Source of the DNA: Bacillota bacterium
GTDB taxonomy: Bacteria > Bacillota > Clostridia > Acetivibrionales > DTU013
Direction: 5' to 3'
Assembly: GCA_023426125.1 (NCBI GenBank)
Contig: JAFABI010000092.1
Coordinates: forward strand, 42,769-106,768
DNA length: 64,000 nt
A model generated the notes under the pieces. That model had not been told where the DNA came from. It ran no database searches and saw nothing but the letters and a program-made list of their open reading frames with translations. The translations under genes were made by a program, and so were the position numbers. Of this stretch, positions 8,363-15,719 are shown piece after piece. How positions within the stretch are numbered: position 1 is the first letter of the stretch; every line of letters starts with the position of its first letter.

Positions 8363-9256
8363 CTAATCCCTCGCGTTTTCGATTCGTCTTAGTTTCTCAG
8401 TGTCCCGAGCTGGAGATGAACCGAAGAAGCGGGAGTACTCTCGATTAAACTGTGAGGAACTCTGATAGCCAACTTGATATGCGGCACTGGCTACTGCATA
8501 GCCCTCAAATGCAATGAGGTTTCTAGCCTCCAAAAGCCTTAATTGCTTTTGAAATTGAATCGGACTTAAACCCGTTGCCCGTTTAAACTGACGGTGAAAG
8601 GTATTTATAGCCATACTTAATTTTGATGCCATCTCACCGATGTCTATTGGCCTCGTATAATTATCGTGAAGCCATTTTACAGTCTGAGAAATCTTAGAGA
8701 AATTACTTTCTCGCAGGCCAAGTTGCCTCAGATACCATCCTTGTGGTCCCATCAGAACGCGATAAAGGATTTCCCGTTCATAAGCTGGTGCAAGAGCTGG
8801 AATATCTCTTGATGTTTTCGTTAATCGCAATAAGCGCAGCCATGCCTCCATAAATTCAATGTCTATTTCACAAGCTGCGAAATGTTCAGAAGAAGTTGGT
8901 ATTAGATCTTCAGGAAGATCTCTTAATAAACTCTGAAGAACATTCTGATTCAACTCAAGACCAAGGGACATGTAAGGACGGCCATTATGGTCTGGATGTA
9001 CACTCGCCGTTGCGGGCACATGTACCGGTAATACGTAATATGAAGGCCCTTCCAGGGTAGTGCTACGCTCCCCAATTGAAAGAATCTTTGTTCCTTGAAC
9101 CGTAAAACCAATCTTAGGCTCGTAGAGCGCTGCGAGTTGATGTGTGGGAATGTCTCCCTTAATCATGCTCAGCCCCGGTACTCCGGTTTCAATTGGTCGA
9201 GTGCCTGCTCTTTTCATTAGATCAATAATTTCATCTAAAACTTTATTCATACACAT
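8363..9256 (-). CDS. AraC-family regulator with AraC_N cupin domain
   Basis: A 297-residue transcription activator. Residues 20-180 match the AraC-type N-terminal arm family (TRPIETGVPGLSMIKG, ALYEPKIGFTVQGTK, YYVLPVHVPATA). Residues about 190-290 hold two helix-turn-helix motifs (IGEMASKLSMAINTFHRQFK and AYQVGYQSSSQFNREYSRFF). It is divergent from a truncated short-chain dehydrogenase at 9469. The pairing of this regulator type with an SDR or aldo-keto reductase is common, so the SDR was probably its target. An ATG at 9250 is an alternative start; neither has a strong Shine-Dalgarno. Confidence 0.87.
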   Translation of the reverse strand: MCMNKVLDEIIDLMKRAGTRPIETGVPGLSMIKGDIPTHQLAALYEPKIGFTVQGTKILSIGERSTTLEGPSYYVLPVHVPATASVHPDHNGRPYMSLGLELNQNVLQSLLRDLPEDLIPTSSEHFAACEIDIEFMEAWLRLLRLTKTSRDIPALAPAYEREILYRVLMGPQGWYLRQLGLRESNFSKISQTVKWLHDNYTRPIDIGEMASKLSMAINTFHRQFKRATGLSPIQFQKQLRLLEARNLIAFEGYAVASAAYQVGYQSSSQFNREYSRFFGSSPARDTEKLRRIENARD

Positions 9257-9468
9257 ATTCTATCACATGACTTCCTATTCCTCAACACAATTCTGAAACC
9301 CTTCGGCATTTTTAGGCTCTTTTTATGATAAACGCATGGGATAATCCAGGTGTTTTCGAAAGAATCATCGGTAGTTTTAGGCAATTAAAAGGCATTATTG
9401 AATCTAGATTATTTCAGCAGAAACGATTAAAATTGAATCAAGATCGAACACAAAAAAAGGAGGATCTT

Positions 9469-9636
9469 ATGAAAATTGCAATCGTAACAGGTGGAAGTAA
9501 TGGCATTGGAAAAGCAACCGCGCTTGAGCTTGGCAAGCGCGGAATTAGCGTCATTCTCACATACAATTCCTATAAGGATAGGGCAGAAGCTGTCGTTAAG
9601 GAAATTGAGAAGAATAAAGGAGTTCGGACCGTGGAT
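9469..9636 (+). pseudogene. Short-chain dehydrogenase/reductase, N-terminal remnant
   Basis: AAAGGAGGATCTT ahead of an ATG starts a typical SDR Rossmann fold: KIAIVTGGSNGIGKATALEL with the TGxxxGIG NAD(P) motif, then ISVILTYNS and AEAVVKEIE. Similarity ends near residue 56. The frame then continues through antisense of a recombinase relic to a stop at 9804. The catalytic Ser-Tyr-Lys part is missing, so there is no enzyme. It is divergent from, and probably once controlled by, the AraC regulator. Confidence 0.75.
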
Positions 9637-9660
9637 ATGATCTCTCGGACAATAAAAAGT

Positions 9661-9724
9661 AAGGGTTCCAAGCATCCCAACCTCCGCTTATACAACAGCG
9701 GCTATCCCAACGCTTGGAACCCTT
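9661..9724. repeat. Nested hairpin, 13-bp outer arms
   Basis: AAGGGTTCCAAGC at 9661-9673 pairs perfectly with GCTTGGAACCCTT at 9712-9724. Inside, CCGCT pairs with AGCGG, and both internal loops contain ATCCCAAC. It lies at the junction of the cut SDR gene and a recombinase relic. It could be a terminator or the structured end of a lost mobile element. Confidence 0.6.
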
Positions 9725-9748
9725 TATCTTCCAGCGATTTCAATTTAT

Positions 9749-9817
9749 CTATTTTTCTACCCTCGACATCAATACTGCTGTCTCCACATGCCTTGCATCG
9801 ATAATCCGGATAACTTT
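9749..9817 (-). pseudogene. Serine-recombinase 5' end relic (copy 1)
   Basis: The minus strand reads KVIRIIDARHVETAVLMSRV then EK and a stop. Nearly the same start occurs at 12.25 kb directly before a serine recombinase relic and again at 50.7 kb. I infer it is the basic N-terminal tail of that recombinase family; the catalytic domain is absent here. Confidence 0.45.
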
Positions 9818-9902
9818 TACACAATTGTATCTTTCTATGATGCATTTATATAATGACTATCTTTTTCTTCTCTTTCTGTAACTACAAGGTGTCAACTTGT
9901 TA

Positions 9903-11261
9903 CTAATTAATTTCCAAAAGCACCCATGAGTTTAGTCCCAACTCTATAAGTTTATCTATATGGTCAATCATAAAAAGCGGGATGTTTAGTAGGTTTCCGT
10001 CCTGCTTCAGATTCCTTAGTGAAAATCTTAGACGTATTTTGGTCTCAGCTTCATATTTTTGTCCATATAACGTGAGACTTCTGCCATTAATATTTTGATC
10101 GGCTTTTACTTCAATTGGAATGATATCATTCCCTCGTTGAATAATAAAATCAACTTCCGCCTGCCCGCCTGATGTCCAGTATCTGGGTATTGCTTCATAC
10201 TTATCTACCAGACCTTGCAATATAAAGTTTTCGGTCAATGCACCTTTAAATTCTGTAAAGAGACGAATACCTTCATTGAATGCAATAGGGTCAAGAAGAG
10301 CGAGCCTGCGCAACAGTCCTGTATCTACGGTATACAATTTAAAAGCTGTCAAGTCATCATAAGCAGACAGAGGAAGTCCGGGCTTCGTACTTCTATAAAT
10401 CTTATATGACATCCCTGCATTACACAGCCATGTCAGGGCATCCTCATACTCCCTTGCTCTCGCACCCTCTTTTACCGCACTGTATAAGAATTTCTTGTTT
10501 TCTCTTGCAAGCTGTGAAGGAATGGAATTCCATATTAATCCTAGCTTCGCAATATCTTTTATTTCTGCATGTTTGGAAAAATCAAGCTCATAGGCATTTA
10601 AAATATTTCTTGATGCCGTTTGGACCAGTCCGATATCCCTTTCTTCTGTCCAGGAGCGGACAGCTTCCGGCATCCCTCCCGTTATGAAATACATTTTAAG
10701 CTTTTCATGCAATTGGTTGAAAAATATTTCAGGGATTGGTTCAATTACTTCAATGCCTTTCATATACTCCACCAAATTTTCATCACCGTTGGCCATTAAA
10801 AATTCAGTAAAGCTCATTGGATAGATCGTCATAAAATCAACTTTCCCAACAGGAAAGGATGAAGGTTTGGACAGTGCGATTCCTAAAAGTGAGCCTGCAC
10901 AGGCTATATGATATTCCGGTGCCTTCTCGCAGAAATACTTCAGTGTATTGAGCGCCTTGTTGCACTCCTGCACCTCATCAAATATAACTAAAGTTTTTTC
11001 CGGCAAAATGGGTGCGCCATTCACCATCATTAAGTTTTGTAAAATTCTTTTCACATCTTTCGTTGTTTCAAAAAAAGATGCTAATTCTTCCTGCTCATCA
11101 AAGTTAAAATATGCAACATTATCATAGCATCGTTTGCCAAACTCATTTAATATCCAGGTCTTTCCAACCTGGCGGACACCTTTTAATATCAAAGGCTTCC
11201 TATATTTTGATTGCTTCCATTGCTGTAAATCATCCAAAATTAATCTTTTCAAAACACTCAC
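9903..11261 (-). CDS. AAA ATPase with DUF4143 (AAA_14 family)
   Basis: A 452-residue ATPase of the archaeal/bacterial AAA_14-DUF4143 family. Walker A GVRQVGKTWIL is near residue 30, Walker B LVIFDEVQE near 93, sensor CAGSLLGIAL near 120, and the DUF4143 C-terminal part runs from about 200 on. The endonuclease-like end has DFIIQRGNDIIPIEVKA near residue 370. Length is normal and the frame intact. The cellular role of the family is unclear; anti-toxin, mobile-element or stress roles have been suggested. The start is taken as GTG with AGGA very close; TTG a few codons on is possible. A 25-bp palindrome lies 5 bp upstream. Confidence 0.85.
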   Translation of the reverse strand: MSVLKRLILDDLQQWKQSKYRKPLILKGVRQVGKTWILNEFGKRCYDNVAYFNFDEQEELASFFETTKDVKRILQNLMMVNGAPILPEKTLVIFDEVQECNKALNTLKYFCEKAPEYHIACAGSLLGIALSKPSSFPVGKVDFMTIYPMSFTEFLMANGDENLVEYMKGIEVIEPIPEIFFNQLHEKLKMYFITGGMPEAVRSWTEERDIGLVQTASRNILNAYELDFSKHAEIKDIAKLGLIWNSIPSQLARENKKFLYSAVKEGARAREYEDALTWLCNAGMSYKIYRSTKPGLPLSAYDDLTAFKLYTVDTGLLRRLALLDPIAFNEGIRLFTEFKGALTENFILQGLVDKYEAIPRYWTSGGQAEVDFIIQRGNDIIPIEVKADQNINGRSLTLYGQKYEAETKIRLRFSLRNLKQDGNLLNIPLFMIDHIDKLIELGLNSWVLLEIN

Positions 11262-11265
11262 ATCC

Positions 11266-11319
11266 TATAATTAAGTCTAGTTTATGTGAATAGATTCACA
11301 CAAACTAGACTTAATTATA
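11266..11319. repeat. Near-perfect palindrome, 25-bp arms
   Basis: The arm at 11266-11290 (beginning TATAATTAAGTCTAG) and the arm at 11295-11319 are inverted copies with one mismatch around a TAGA loop. It sits between the DUF4143 ATPase start and the recombinase relic. As DNA it could be an operator over the ATPase promoter; as RNA it would form a very stable 5'-leader hairpin. Confidence 0.85.
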
Positions 11320-11350
11320 TAGCAAACAGCCAATTTATTCAAGCAATGAA

Positions 11351-12252
11351 TCATGCTATAATAATATATTTCCCATTGTATTTCGTGCTGTTAACCGTTA
11401 TGGTCCCATCCTCATTTTTAATCAATCTGGCCCTATTCCTTTTTTCTTCCTGCACCTTTTCAAACTTTTCTTTTGATATGATGGCCGGGGGGCTGTTGGC
11501 GACATAATATCTATTCACTATTCCATCATTTTTTGATCTCTTCTTCGAGAGGAAATTCACCGAGCAAGTCTTTTGCAGCATACTGTCACCCATATATTTT
11601 TCATTACTCAACATTTTATCAATAGTATCCGTATGCCAGCTTTCTTTTCCTGTTACGGTTTTGATATTATTTCTCTCAAGGTACTCTTTAATCTGATTTA
11701 GCGTTTTTCCTTTCAAGTACAAATCGAATATTTTTCTACAATAGCTGCTTGCTCCGGAACAATAACTAACTCATTATTTTCACAGGTATATCCCATAAAA
11801 TTTTTATACTTGGTCAGGATTTTGCCACTTTCGAATCGTCTTTGATATCCCCATTTAATATTTTCACTCATATTCCTAATTTCTTCTTGAGCTAACCCGC
11901 ACATAATTTCTATCAACAGTCCGCCTTTTCATCCAGTGTGTTGATATCCTCTTTTTCAAAATACACGGCAATCTTCCTTTCTTTTAATTTTCTTATACTA
12001 TTCAGACTATCCAGGGTATTTCTTGAAAACCTGCTGACTGACTTTGTTATAATTAAATCGATCTCACCTTTCATCGCTTTTTTAATCATCTTATTGAATT
12101 CACTTCTATCATTAAGCCCTAACCCGCTTTTCCCTTTATCGGCAAATACACCGGCAAACTCCCATTCAGGATTCTTGCGGATCATCTTTGTGTACCATTC
12201 AATCTGAGAAACGTAGCTTTTCATGCCTTACATCGATAATCCGGATAATTTT
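11351..12252 (-). pseudogene. Large serine recombinase, decayed
   Basis: Three consecutive frames on the minus strand spell one resolvase-type recombinase. First comes SYVSQIEWYTKMIRKNPEWE with DKGKSGLGLNDRSEF and ITKSVSRFSRNTLDSL. Next comes MCGLAQEEIRNMSENIKWG, then the recombinase domain YLKGKTLNQIKEYLER with SNEKYMGDSMLQKT and a truncated Zn-ribbon region. The catalytic-serine N-terminus is deleted; only a KIIRIIDVRH tail remains at 12250. Frames change near 11915 and 11720, and the C-terminal coiled coil is lost. It is probably the integrase of a vanished element. Confidence 0.85.
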
Positions 12253-12279
12253 TTATGCTAAAATTATGTATATATTTGG

Positions 12280-12768
12280 TTAAAACTCCAAAATCATATC
12301 ATACCATTTAGAACCGCCGTGTTCAGATTTTGAAACACCCTTATTTCCAAACCCAAACTTTGAATAGTAATGAATGAGCTTCTCTTTACATGTTAAAATA
12401 ACACCTTTGCGACCAGCTAATCTTGATACGTTTATCAAATGATTCATTAATTGTGCCGCAATTCCTTGATTGCGATAATCCAAAATCACATCAAGCCCAA
12501 AAATAGTCTGGTAATCTCCATTTGGAATGTGTAGAGCAGCATCAGTAAATAGTTCATCATAGATCGCCGTTTCATTGATTATACACCCATTGATAAACCC
12601 AATTATTTTTCCATCAATTTCTGCTACAAAAAAACTTTCTGGAAATGTCTTAATTCGTTGTTCGAATGATGCCTTCGTGGCAGCCTCTGCCTCTGGAAAA
12701 CATATTGCTTCCACTTCTGTTACCGCATCTAAGTCTTCTATAGATACTCTTCTAATTTTACTATCCAT
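12280..12768 (-). CDS. GNAT N-acetyltransferase
   Basis: A 162-residue GNAT enzyme. Landmarks are KIRRVSIEDLDAVTEVEAIC at the start, ESFFVAEIDGKIIGFINGCI (strands 2-3), the acetyl-CoA site GLDVILDYRNQGIAAQLMNH and the late strand VILTCKEKLIHYYSKFGF. The pattern resembles the arylalkylamine/serotonin-type acetyltransferase-like group of small bacterial GNATs. ATG at 12768 is chosen because GGAG lies 9 bases upstream; an earlier in-frame ATG has no site. The substrate is unknown. Confidence 0.82.
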   Translation of the reverse strand: MDSKIRRVSIEDLDAVTEVEAICFPEAEAATKASFEQRIKTFPESFFVAEIDGKIIGFINGCIINETAIYDELFTDAALHIPNGDYQTIFGLDVILDYRNQGIAAQLMNHLINVSRLAGRKGVILTCKEKLIHYYSKFGFGNKGVSKSEHGGSKWYDMILEF

Positions 12769-12906
12769 TACACTAATCTCCTTTTGCCTAAACATATATA
12801 AATAATCTTTAATTCGTCATATAAAACAAATGTCACCTTCCTCTAAGTGTCACTCCAGATGCTGCTTGAAGCTGATGAGGCCTTGGCGGATATCTTTTGC
12901 ATAAAA

Positions 12907-13491
12907 TTAGACAGCGAACATTTTATTAAAAATTTCTGCAAAAGCAATAAGCAGGAAAGAAAAAATCAAAATTAAAAATATAATAATTATTATTTTTTTT
13001 GATACTATTTTGGATCTATTACCTAGTTTGTACGAGGAAAAACCTATAGTAGCTCCTAGCGCGTTTATAATAATATCTTCTACATCAAAGCTACCAAGAT
13101 AGGTTATCATTTGAAAAATTTCTAATGATAATATAGAAATCAAAAAGATACATATAAATTTAAAATATTTAGTACCGAATATCATAGGTATTAGTACGCC
13201 AAAAGGTACAAAGGCTAATAGATTCCCTAAACTAAAAATCCACAATTCTAAAGTAACAAATGATAAATTTTTTGGAAACCATAAAGGTATTCCAGTAGGA
13301 ACTATTGAAAAACGATATTCTTGAAGAGTGTTACTTATTTGTGGCCTATCGAATCCAAAGAACATAAAATAGATTATAGCAATTGTGTAAACTATCATTA
13401 GTATTACTTTAATTCTTTTGCTTGATAATAAATTATGTTTCTTTACATCTATGTTTTTACTCTCTGCTGTTCCATTAAAATGATTTGTCAT
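12907..13491 (-). CDS. VanZ-like family membrane protein
   Basis: About 194 residues with five predicted hydrophobic segments. VanZ-family features are visible: LGNLLAFVPFGVLIPMIF (the N-L-x-x-F-x-P-F-G motif) and SFDVEDIIINALGATIGF (D-D/E-I-x-x-N-x-x-G). VanZ homologues are linked to low-level teicoplanin or lipoglycopeptide resistance, but most, as here, stand outside van clusters and have unknown roles. ATG at 13491 is preferred since GAGGAG precedes it by 9 bases; the frame is open to 13515. Very AT-rich compared with neighbours. Confidence 0.82.
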   Translation of the reverse strand: MTNHFNGTAESKNIDVKKHNLLSSKRIKVILMIVYTIAIIYFMFFGFDRPQISNTLQEYRFSIVPTGIPLWFPKNLSFVTLELWIFSLGNLLAFVPFGVLIPMIFGTKYFKFICIFLISILSLEIFQMITYLGSFDVEDIIINALGATIGFSSYKLGNRSKIVSKKIIIIIFLILIFSFLLIAFAEIFNKMFAV

Positions 13492-13529
13492 CTGTTTTAT
13501 CTCCTCAAGGGTCACTTTATCACTTGAGC

Positions 13530-13870
13530 TCTAAGATCAATCAGAACCCTTTTTATTAAGATTTATGCTCGTTCCAGCAGGCAAACAGGCAATAATATAT
13601 CCTTCACCAAATCGCTCAATCACTTTATCTTCAGCGATTTATCAATTCTAATCGTTACCGTAACTGTGTCTTTTGTCATCCAATCCGCTCCACAATCCCC
13701 CCAGCCGGACCCCTGGTTACCATAATAGGCATACCTGCTGTACTTAACTTATCGGTATCCCTAAATATTGTTCTCCTGCTTACCTCCAACTTTTCAGCCA
13801 GTTCACTGGTAGGGACTGCTTCGCTTTCCAAGAGAAGCATGATAATCGCAATAAGACGTTCGATTTTCAA
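13530..13870 (-). pseudogene. WYL-type (YafY-like) HTH regulator, internally deleted
   Basis: It starts at TTG with GAGGTGA 9 bases upstream. The N-terminal HTH_11 is intact (IERLIAIIMLLLESEAVPTS, EKLEVSRRTIFRDTDKLS) and ends at the stop near 13676 after TRGPAGGI. Downstream, in shifted frames, VTVTIRIDKSLK and VIERFGEGYIIACLPAGTS look like the C-terminal part of the same family. The WYL ligand domain between them is gone. Confidence 0.7.
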
Positions 13871-13893
13871 AAAAAAGTTTCACCTCAAATTTA

Positions 13894-13917
13894 ATTATGA
13901 CAGACTTGTGTCATAAT
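13894..13917. promoter_or_regulatory. Operator dyad ATTATGACA-N6-TGTCATAAT
   Basis: Perfect 9-bp arms around GACTTG, in the divergent region between the broken WYL-type regulator and the broken GyrI-like gene. TGACA-N6-TGTCA dyads are typical sites of this regulator class, so this is probably the autoregulatory operator left behind after both genes decayed. Confidence 0.65.
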
Positions 13918-13969
13918 AGCTATGATAAAGTAGAAATATCTTTAGAAAAAAATTCATTGGAGGTTTGAT

Positions 13970-14134
13970 ATGTGTAATTCCAAAATTGAGGAAAAAGAGG
14001 CTTTTCGTCTGGTAGGTTTTGGAACTGAATCAGAAGGATCATAAAAAATTCATTCAGAACTATTTGCGAAGCAAAAAACCGAGTTTTTCAAAGGTATAGT
14101 CCAAAGCGGAAAGATAAGTTCCATACCTGAGTAA
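13970..14134 (+). pseudogene. GyrI-like effector-binding domain protein, remnant
   Basis: GGAGG lies 6 bases before an ATG, which opens MCNSKIEEKEAFRLVGFGTE and then stops at 14044. One frame over, the text resumes as KIHSELFAKQKTEFFKGIVQ and ends at 14134. This is the N-terminal pattern of small GyrI-like ligand-binding proteins commonly divergent from WYL-type regulators. A frameshift and loss of the C-terminal two thirds make it a relic. Confidence 0.55.
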
Positions 14135-14264
14135 CTGCCTAACCTTCTATGATTATCTGTAAATACCTTCGAAGCAGGCTACGCCTGCCTGCTGCTTGTC
14201 CATGCATCAAGGGCAGGAACTCCCTTAATATGTATAGGTGCCCCTGATTCATAATTATATTTAT

Positions 14265-14464
14265 CCCTCTGTAGCTTTAGAAGGGAAGAGCGCCGAAAAA
14301 TGATTGTCTTAACCGGGTCGCAGAGCAAGGGGTCAAGAAGCACCGAAAGGGAACTATACCCGAAATAGGTGAAACTCCTGTTTGCTGAAATGCGTAGGGA
14401 AGCGCGTTACCCCTGGCTCATGCTTAGGAAACGAGTGCGGGTTCGAATCCCGCCAGAGGGACCA
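14265..14464 (+). ncRNA. tRNA-like RNA with CCA end and ~120-nt interruption
   Basis: The 3' part is a textbook tRNA end: T-stem GCGGG, loop TTCGAAT, CCCGC (14437-14453), acceptor strand CAGAGGG, discriminator A and encoded CCA (14462-14464). The matching acceptor strand CCCTCTG lies 190 nt upstream at 14265-14271, followed by TA and a D-arm-like GCTT...GAGC (14274-14291). In between, no normal anticodon arm is found. Instead GCAGAGC-A-AGGGGT (14320-14333) pairs with ACCCCT-G-GCTC-A-TGC (14409-14423), enclosing CACC/GGTG and GGG/CCC helices. A possible split anticodon stem is CCGAA/TTAGG with one mismatch. A tRNA with an intron or a giant insert, or a decayed one, would all fit; tmRNA does not. 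Confidence 0.5.
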
Positions 14465-14518
14465 AAAAGACAGGATTGTTTTTTACGAAAGTAAAAGGCA
14501 ATCCTGCTTGCTTTTTGT
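14465..14518 (+). terminator. Hairpin after the tRNA-like RNA
   Basis: GACAGGATTG (14469-14478) pairs with CAATCCTG (14499-14506), with an inner TTTTAC-GAAA-GTAAAA stem, and a CTTTTTG tract follows. AAAAAG before and CTTTTT after extend the stem. It is placed immediately behind the CCA end and reads as a factor-independent terminator. Confidence 0.6.
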
Positions 14519-14667
14519 CCAGATTTTCAAGAAATTAGCTTGAAATCGTCTGTATATCCCCTATATAAACTCGCATATAATTGCCTTTACGGTTTCTGAC
14601 AAGTCCACGAAATATCAAAACGCAAATATAATTGCCTTTTAAGATTATTAAGGAAGGAGATTTTTTA

Positions 14668-14739
14668 ATGAAAACAGTATTGGATTGGCTTTCCCCAACG
14701 TACAAGTTGGCGCTGCTGGAAATGCGTTCTGATATATAA
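14668..14739 (+). CDS. Small ORF, 23 residues
   Basis: AAGGAAGGAG stands 8 bases before an ATG that opens MKTVLDWLSPTYKLALLEMR followed by SDI and a stop. The strong ribosome site makes translation believable. It could be a leader peptide or the start of a lost gene. A second small frame follows 17 bp later. No family is recognised. Confidence 0.35.
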   Translation: MKTVLDWLSPTYKLALLEMRSDI

Positions 14740-14756
14740 GCAGAGGTGAGACAGAA

Positions 14757-14813
14757 ATGAGCGGGACAATCCTGCTGATTTTAACCCCTCCCTTGCGAGA
14801 CATTAAAAGTTAA
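14757..14813 (+). CDS. Small ORF, 18 residues
   Basis: AGAGGTGAGACAG precedes an ATG encoding MSGTILLILTPPLRDIKS, a short hydrophobic peptide. It follows the 23-residue frame and precedes a strong hairpin. It may be a leader peptide or a random frame with a good ribosome site. Confidence 0.25.
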   Translation: MSGTILLILTPPLRDIKS

Positions 14814-14826
14814 AACAACTAAATAC

Positions 14827-14867
14827 GGCAAACAAAGCGAATTAGCAAGCTGATTCGTTTGTTTGCC
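14827..14867. terminator. Strong hairpin, 15-bp arms with one bulge
   Basis: GGCAAACAAA-G-CGAAT (14827-14842) pairs with ATTCG-TTTGTTTGCC (14853-14867). It closes the small-ORF region and may end transcripts from the left. The following T-rich stretch is loose rather than a clean U tract. From here to 15085 I see no gene. Confidence 0.45.
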
Positions 14868-15060
14868 ATGAATTATAAACGACATTTTATTTTTGCGGTA
14901 TTAGCCGTTCGGCATATTTTTATTAAATTTGGTTGTCGTATTGCCTGCTTTTTTATATAATATTTTCATAATAGATACTAGGATGTACTATTCAAAAGCC
15001 CATGTCTTTGAATCTTTTCATTATTTTTATTACGTTTTAATTTTATGAAAAATACACACA

Positions 15061-15119
15061 TGACAAAACAAAAAAAATATGCTAAATTATTATTAGTCCG
15101 TTTTCGGACTAATAATAAT
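15061..15119 (+). promoter_or_regulatory. marR promoter with perfect palindromic operator
   Basis: ATTATTATTAGTCCG (15086-15100) and its exact complement (15105-15119) flank a TTTT loop, 18 bp before the marR ATG. A likely promoter, TGACAA at 15061 and TAAATT at 15083, ends at the left edge of the palindrome. A bound MarR dimer would cover the start site and repress its own operon with the two ABC genes. Confidence 0.75.
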
Positions 15120-15136
15120 CAGTTAGGAGATTTTAT

Positions 15137-15631
15137 ATGATCAATGATATAAAAGAAAGCATCGAGGATTATTATGATGTGTATTTTGGTATGGGCGCAA
15201 TTTATGAAAAGCTGGCAAAAATGCATGGACTTTCATCCATCTCACTTTTTGTGCTCTATATGCTTCAAGAGTATCCAGACCAATGCACACAGCGCTTTAT
15301 TTGTGAAAAGCTTTTTTATCCCAAACAAACAGTCAATACGATTTTGTATTCCTTTGAAAAAAAGGGATACATTTTGAAGGAGATTGCAAATTATGACAAA
15401 CGCAATAAGCACATTTCGCTGACAGAGTCCGGGCAGAAATATGCCGGCAGTATTCTGTCAGATATGATTCATATTGAAGAAACAGCCTTTTTGAATATGG
15501 GAGCCGATGAAAGGAAGGCCATGCTTCGTGGTGAGAATGCCTTTCTTGAACAGTTGACCCTAGCCTTTAATTCTCTTGAGCAGGCAAATCACACATCGGC
15601 TATACAAAACCGAGATCCTCTGGATGATTAG
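15137..15631 (+). CDS. MarR-family transcriptional regulator
   Basis: A 164-residue MarR-type repressor. The winged helix is visible: CTQRFICEKLFYPKQTVNTI (recognition helix), LYSFEKKGYILKE, then the wing NYDKRNKHISLTESGQKYA with the conserved D-x-R. TTAGGAGAT lies 7 bases before the ATG. It heads an operon with a heterodimeric ABC exporter, a frequent layout in Firmicutes in which the regulator responds to a toxic compound that the pump removes. Autorepression through the palindrome upstream is likely. Confidence 0.9.
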   Translation: MINDIKESIEDYYDVYFGMGAIYEKLAKMHGLSSISLFVLYMLQEYPDQCTQRFICEKLFYPKQTVNTILYSFEKKGYILKEIANYDKRNKHISLTESGQKYAGSILSDMIHIEETAFLNMGADERKAMLRGENAFLEQLTLAFNSLEQANHTSAIQNRDPLDD

Positions 15632-15719
15632 TAACTGGCTAATAACCAGGGTGAACACCGGAAAAGCTGTCATTCTATCAATCAAGCGTTGGAACATCAC
15701 GTTCAAGGGGGGCCACTAA

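Noticed and set aside
14045..14134. Group I intron-like R and S boxes (TTCAGAACTA and AAGGTATAGTCC)
   Set aside because: The same bases read as a continuation of the GyrI-like protein (KIHSELFAKQKTEFFKG), which explains them better; no P3/P4/P6 partners are visible.
14341..14390. Cobalamin-riboswitch-like GGTGAAACTCC in the tRNA-like insert
   Set aside because: Other required boxes (CCCGC, ACTG, the first GGT stem) are absent, and the tRNA ends account for the flanks.
14932..14950. 19-mer GTTGTCGTATTGCCTGCTT recurs with one mismatch at 50874-50892
   Set aside because: One such match is about what chance would give in a window of this size, and the flanks do not match.
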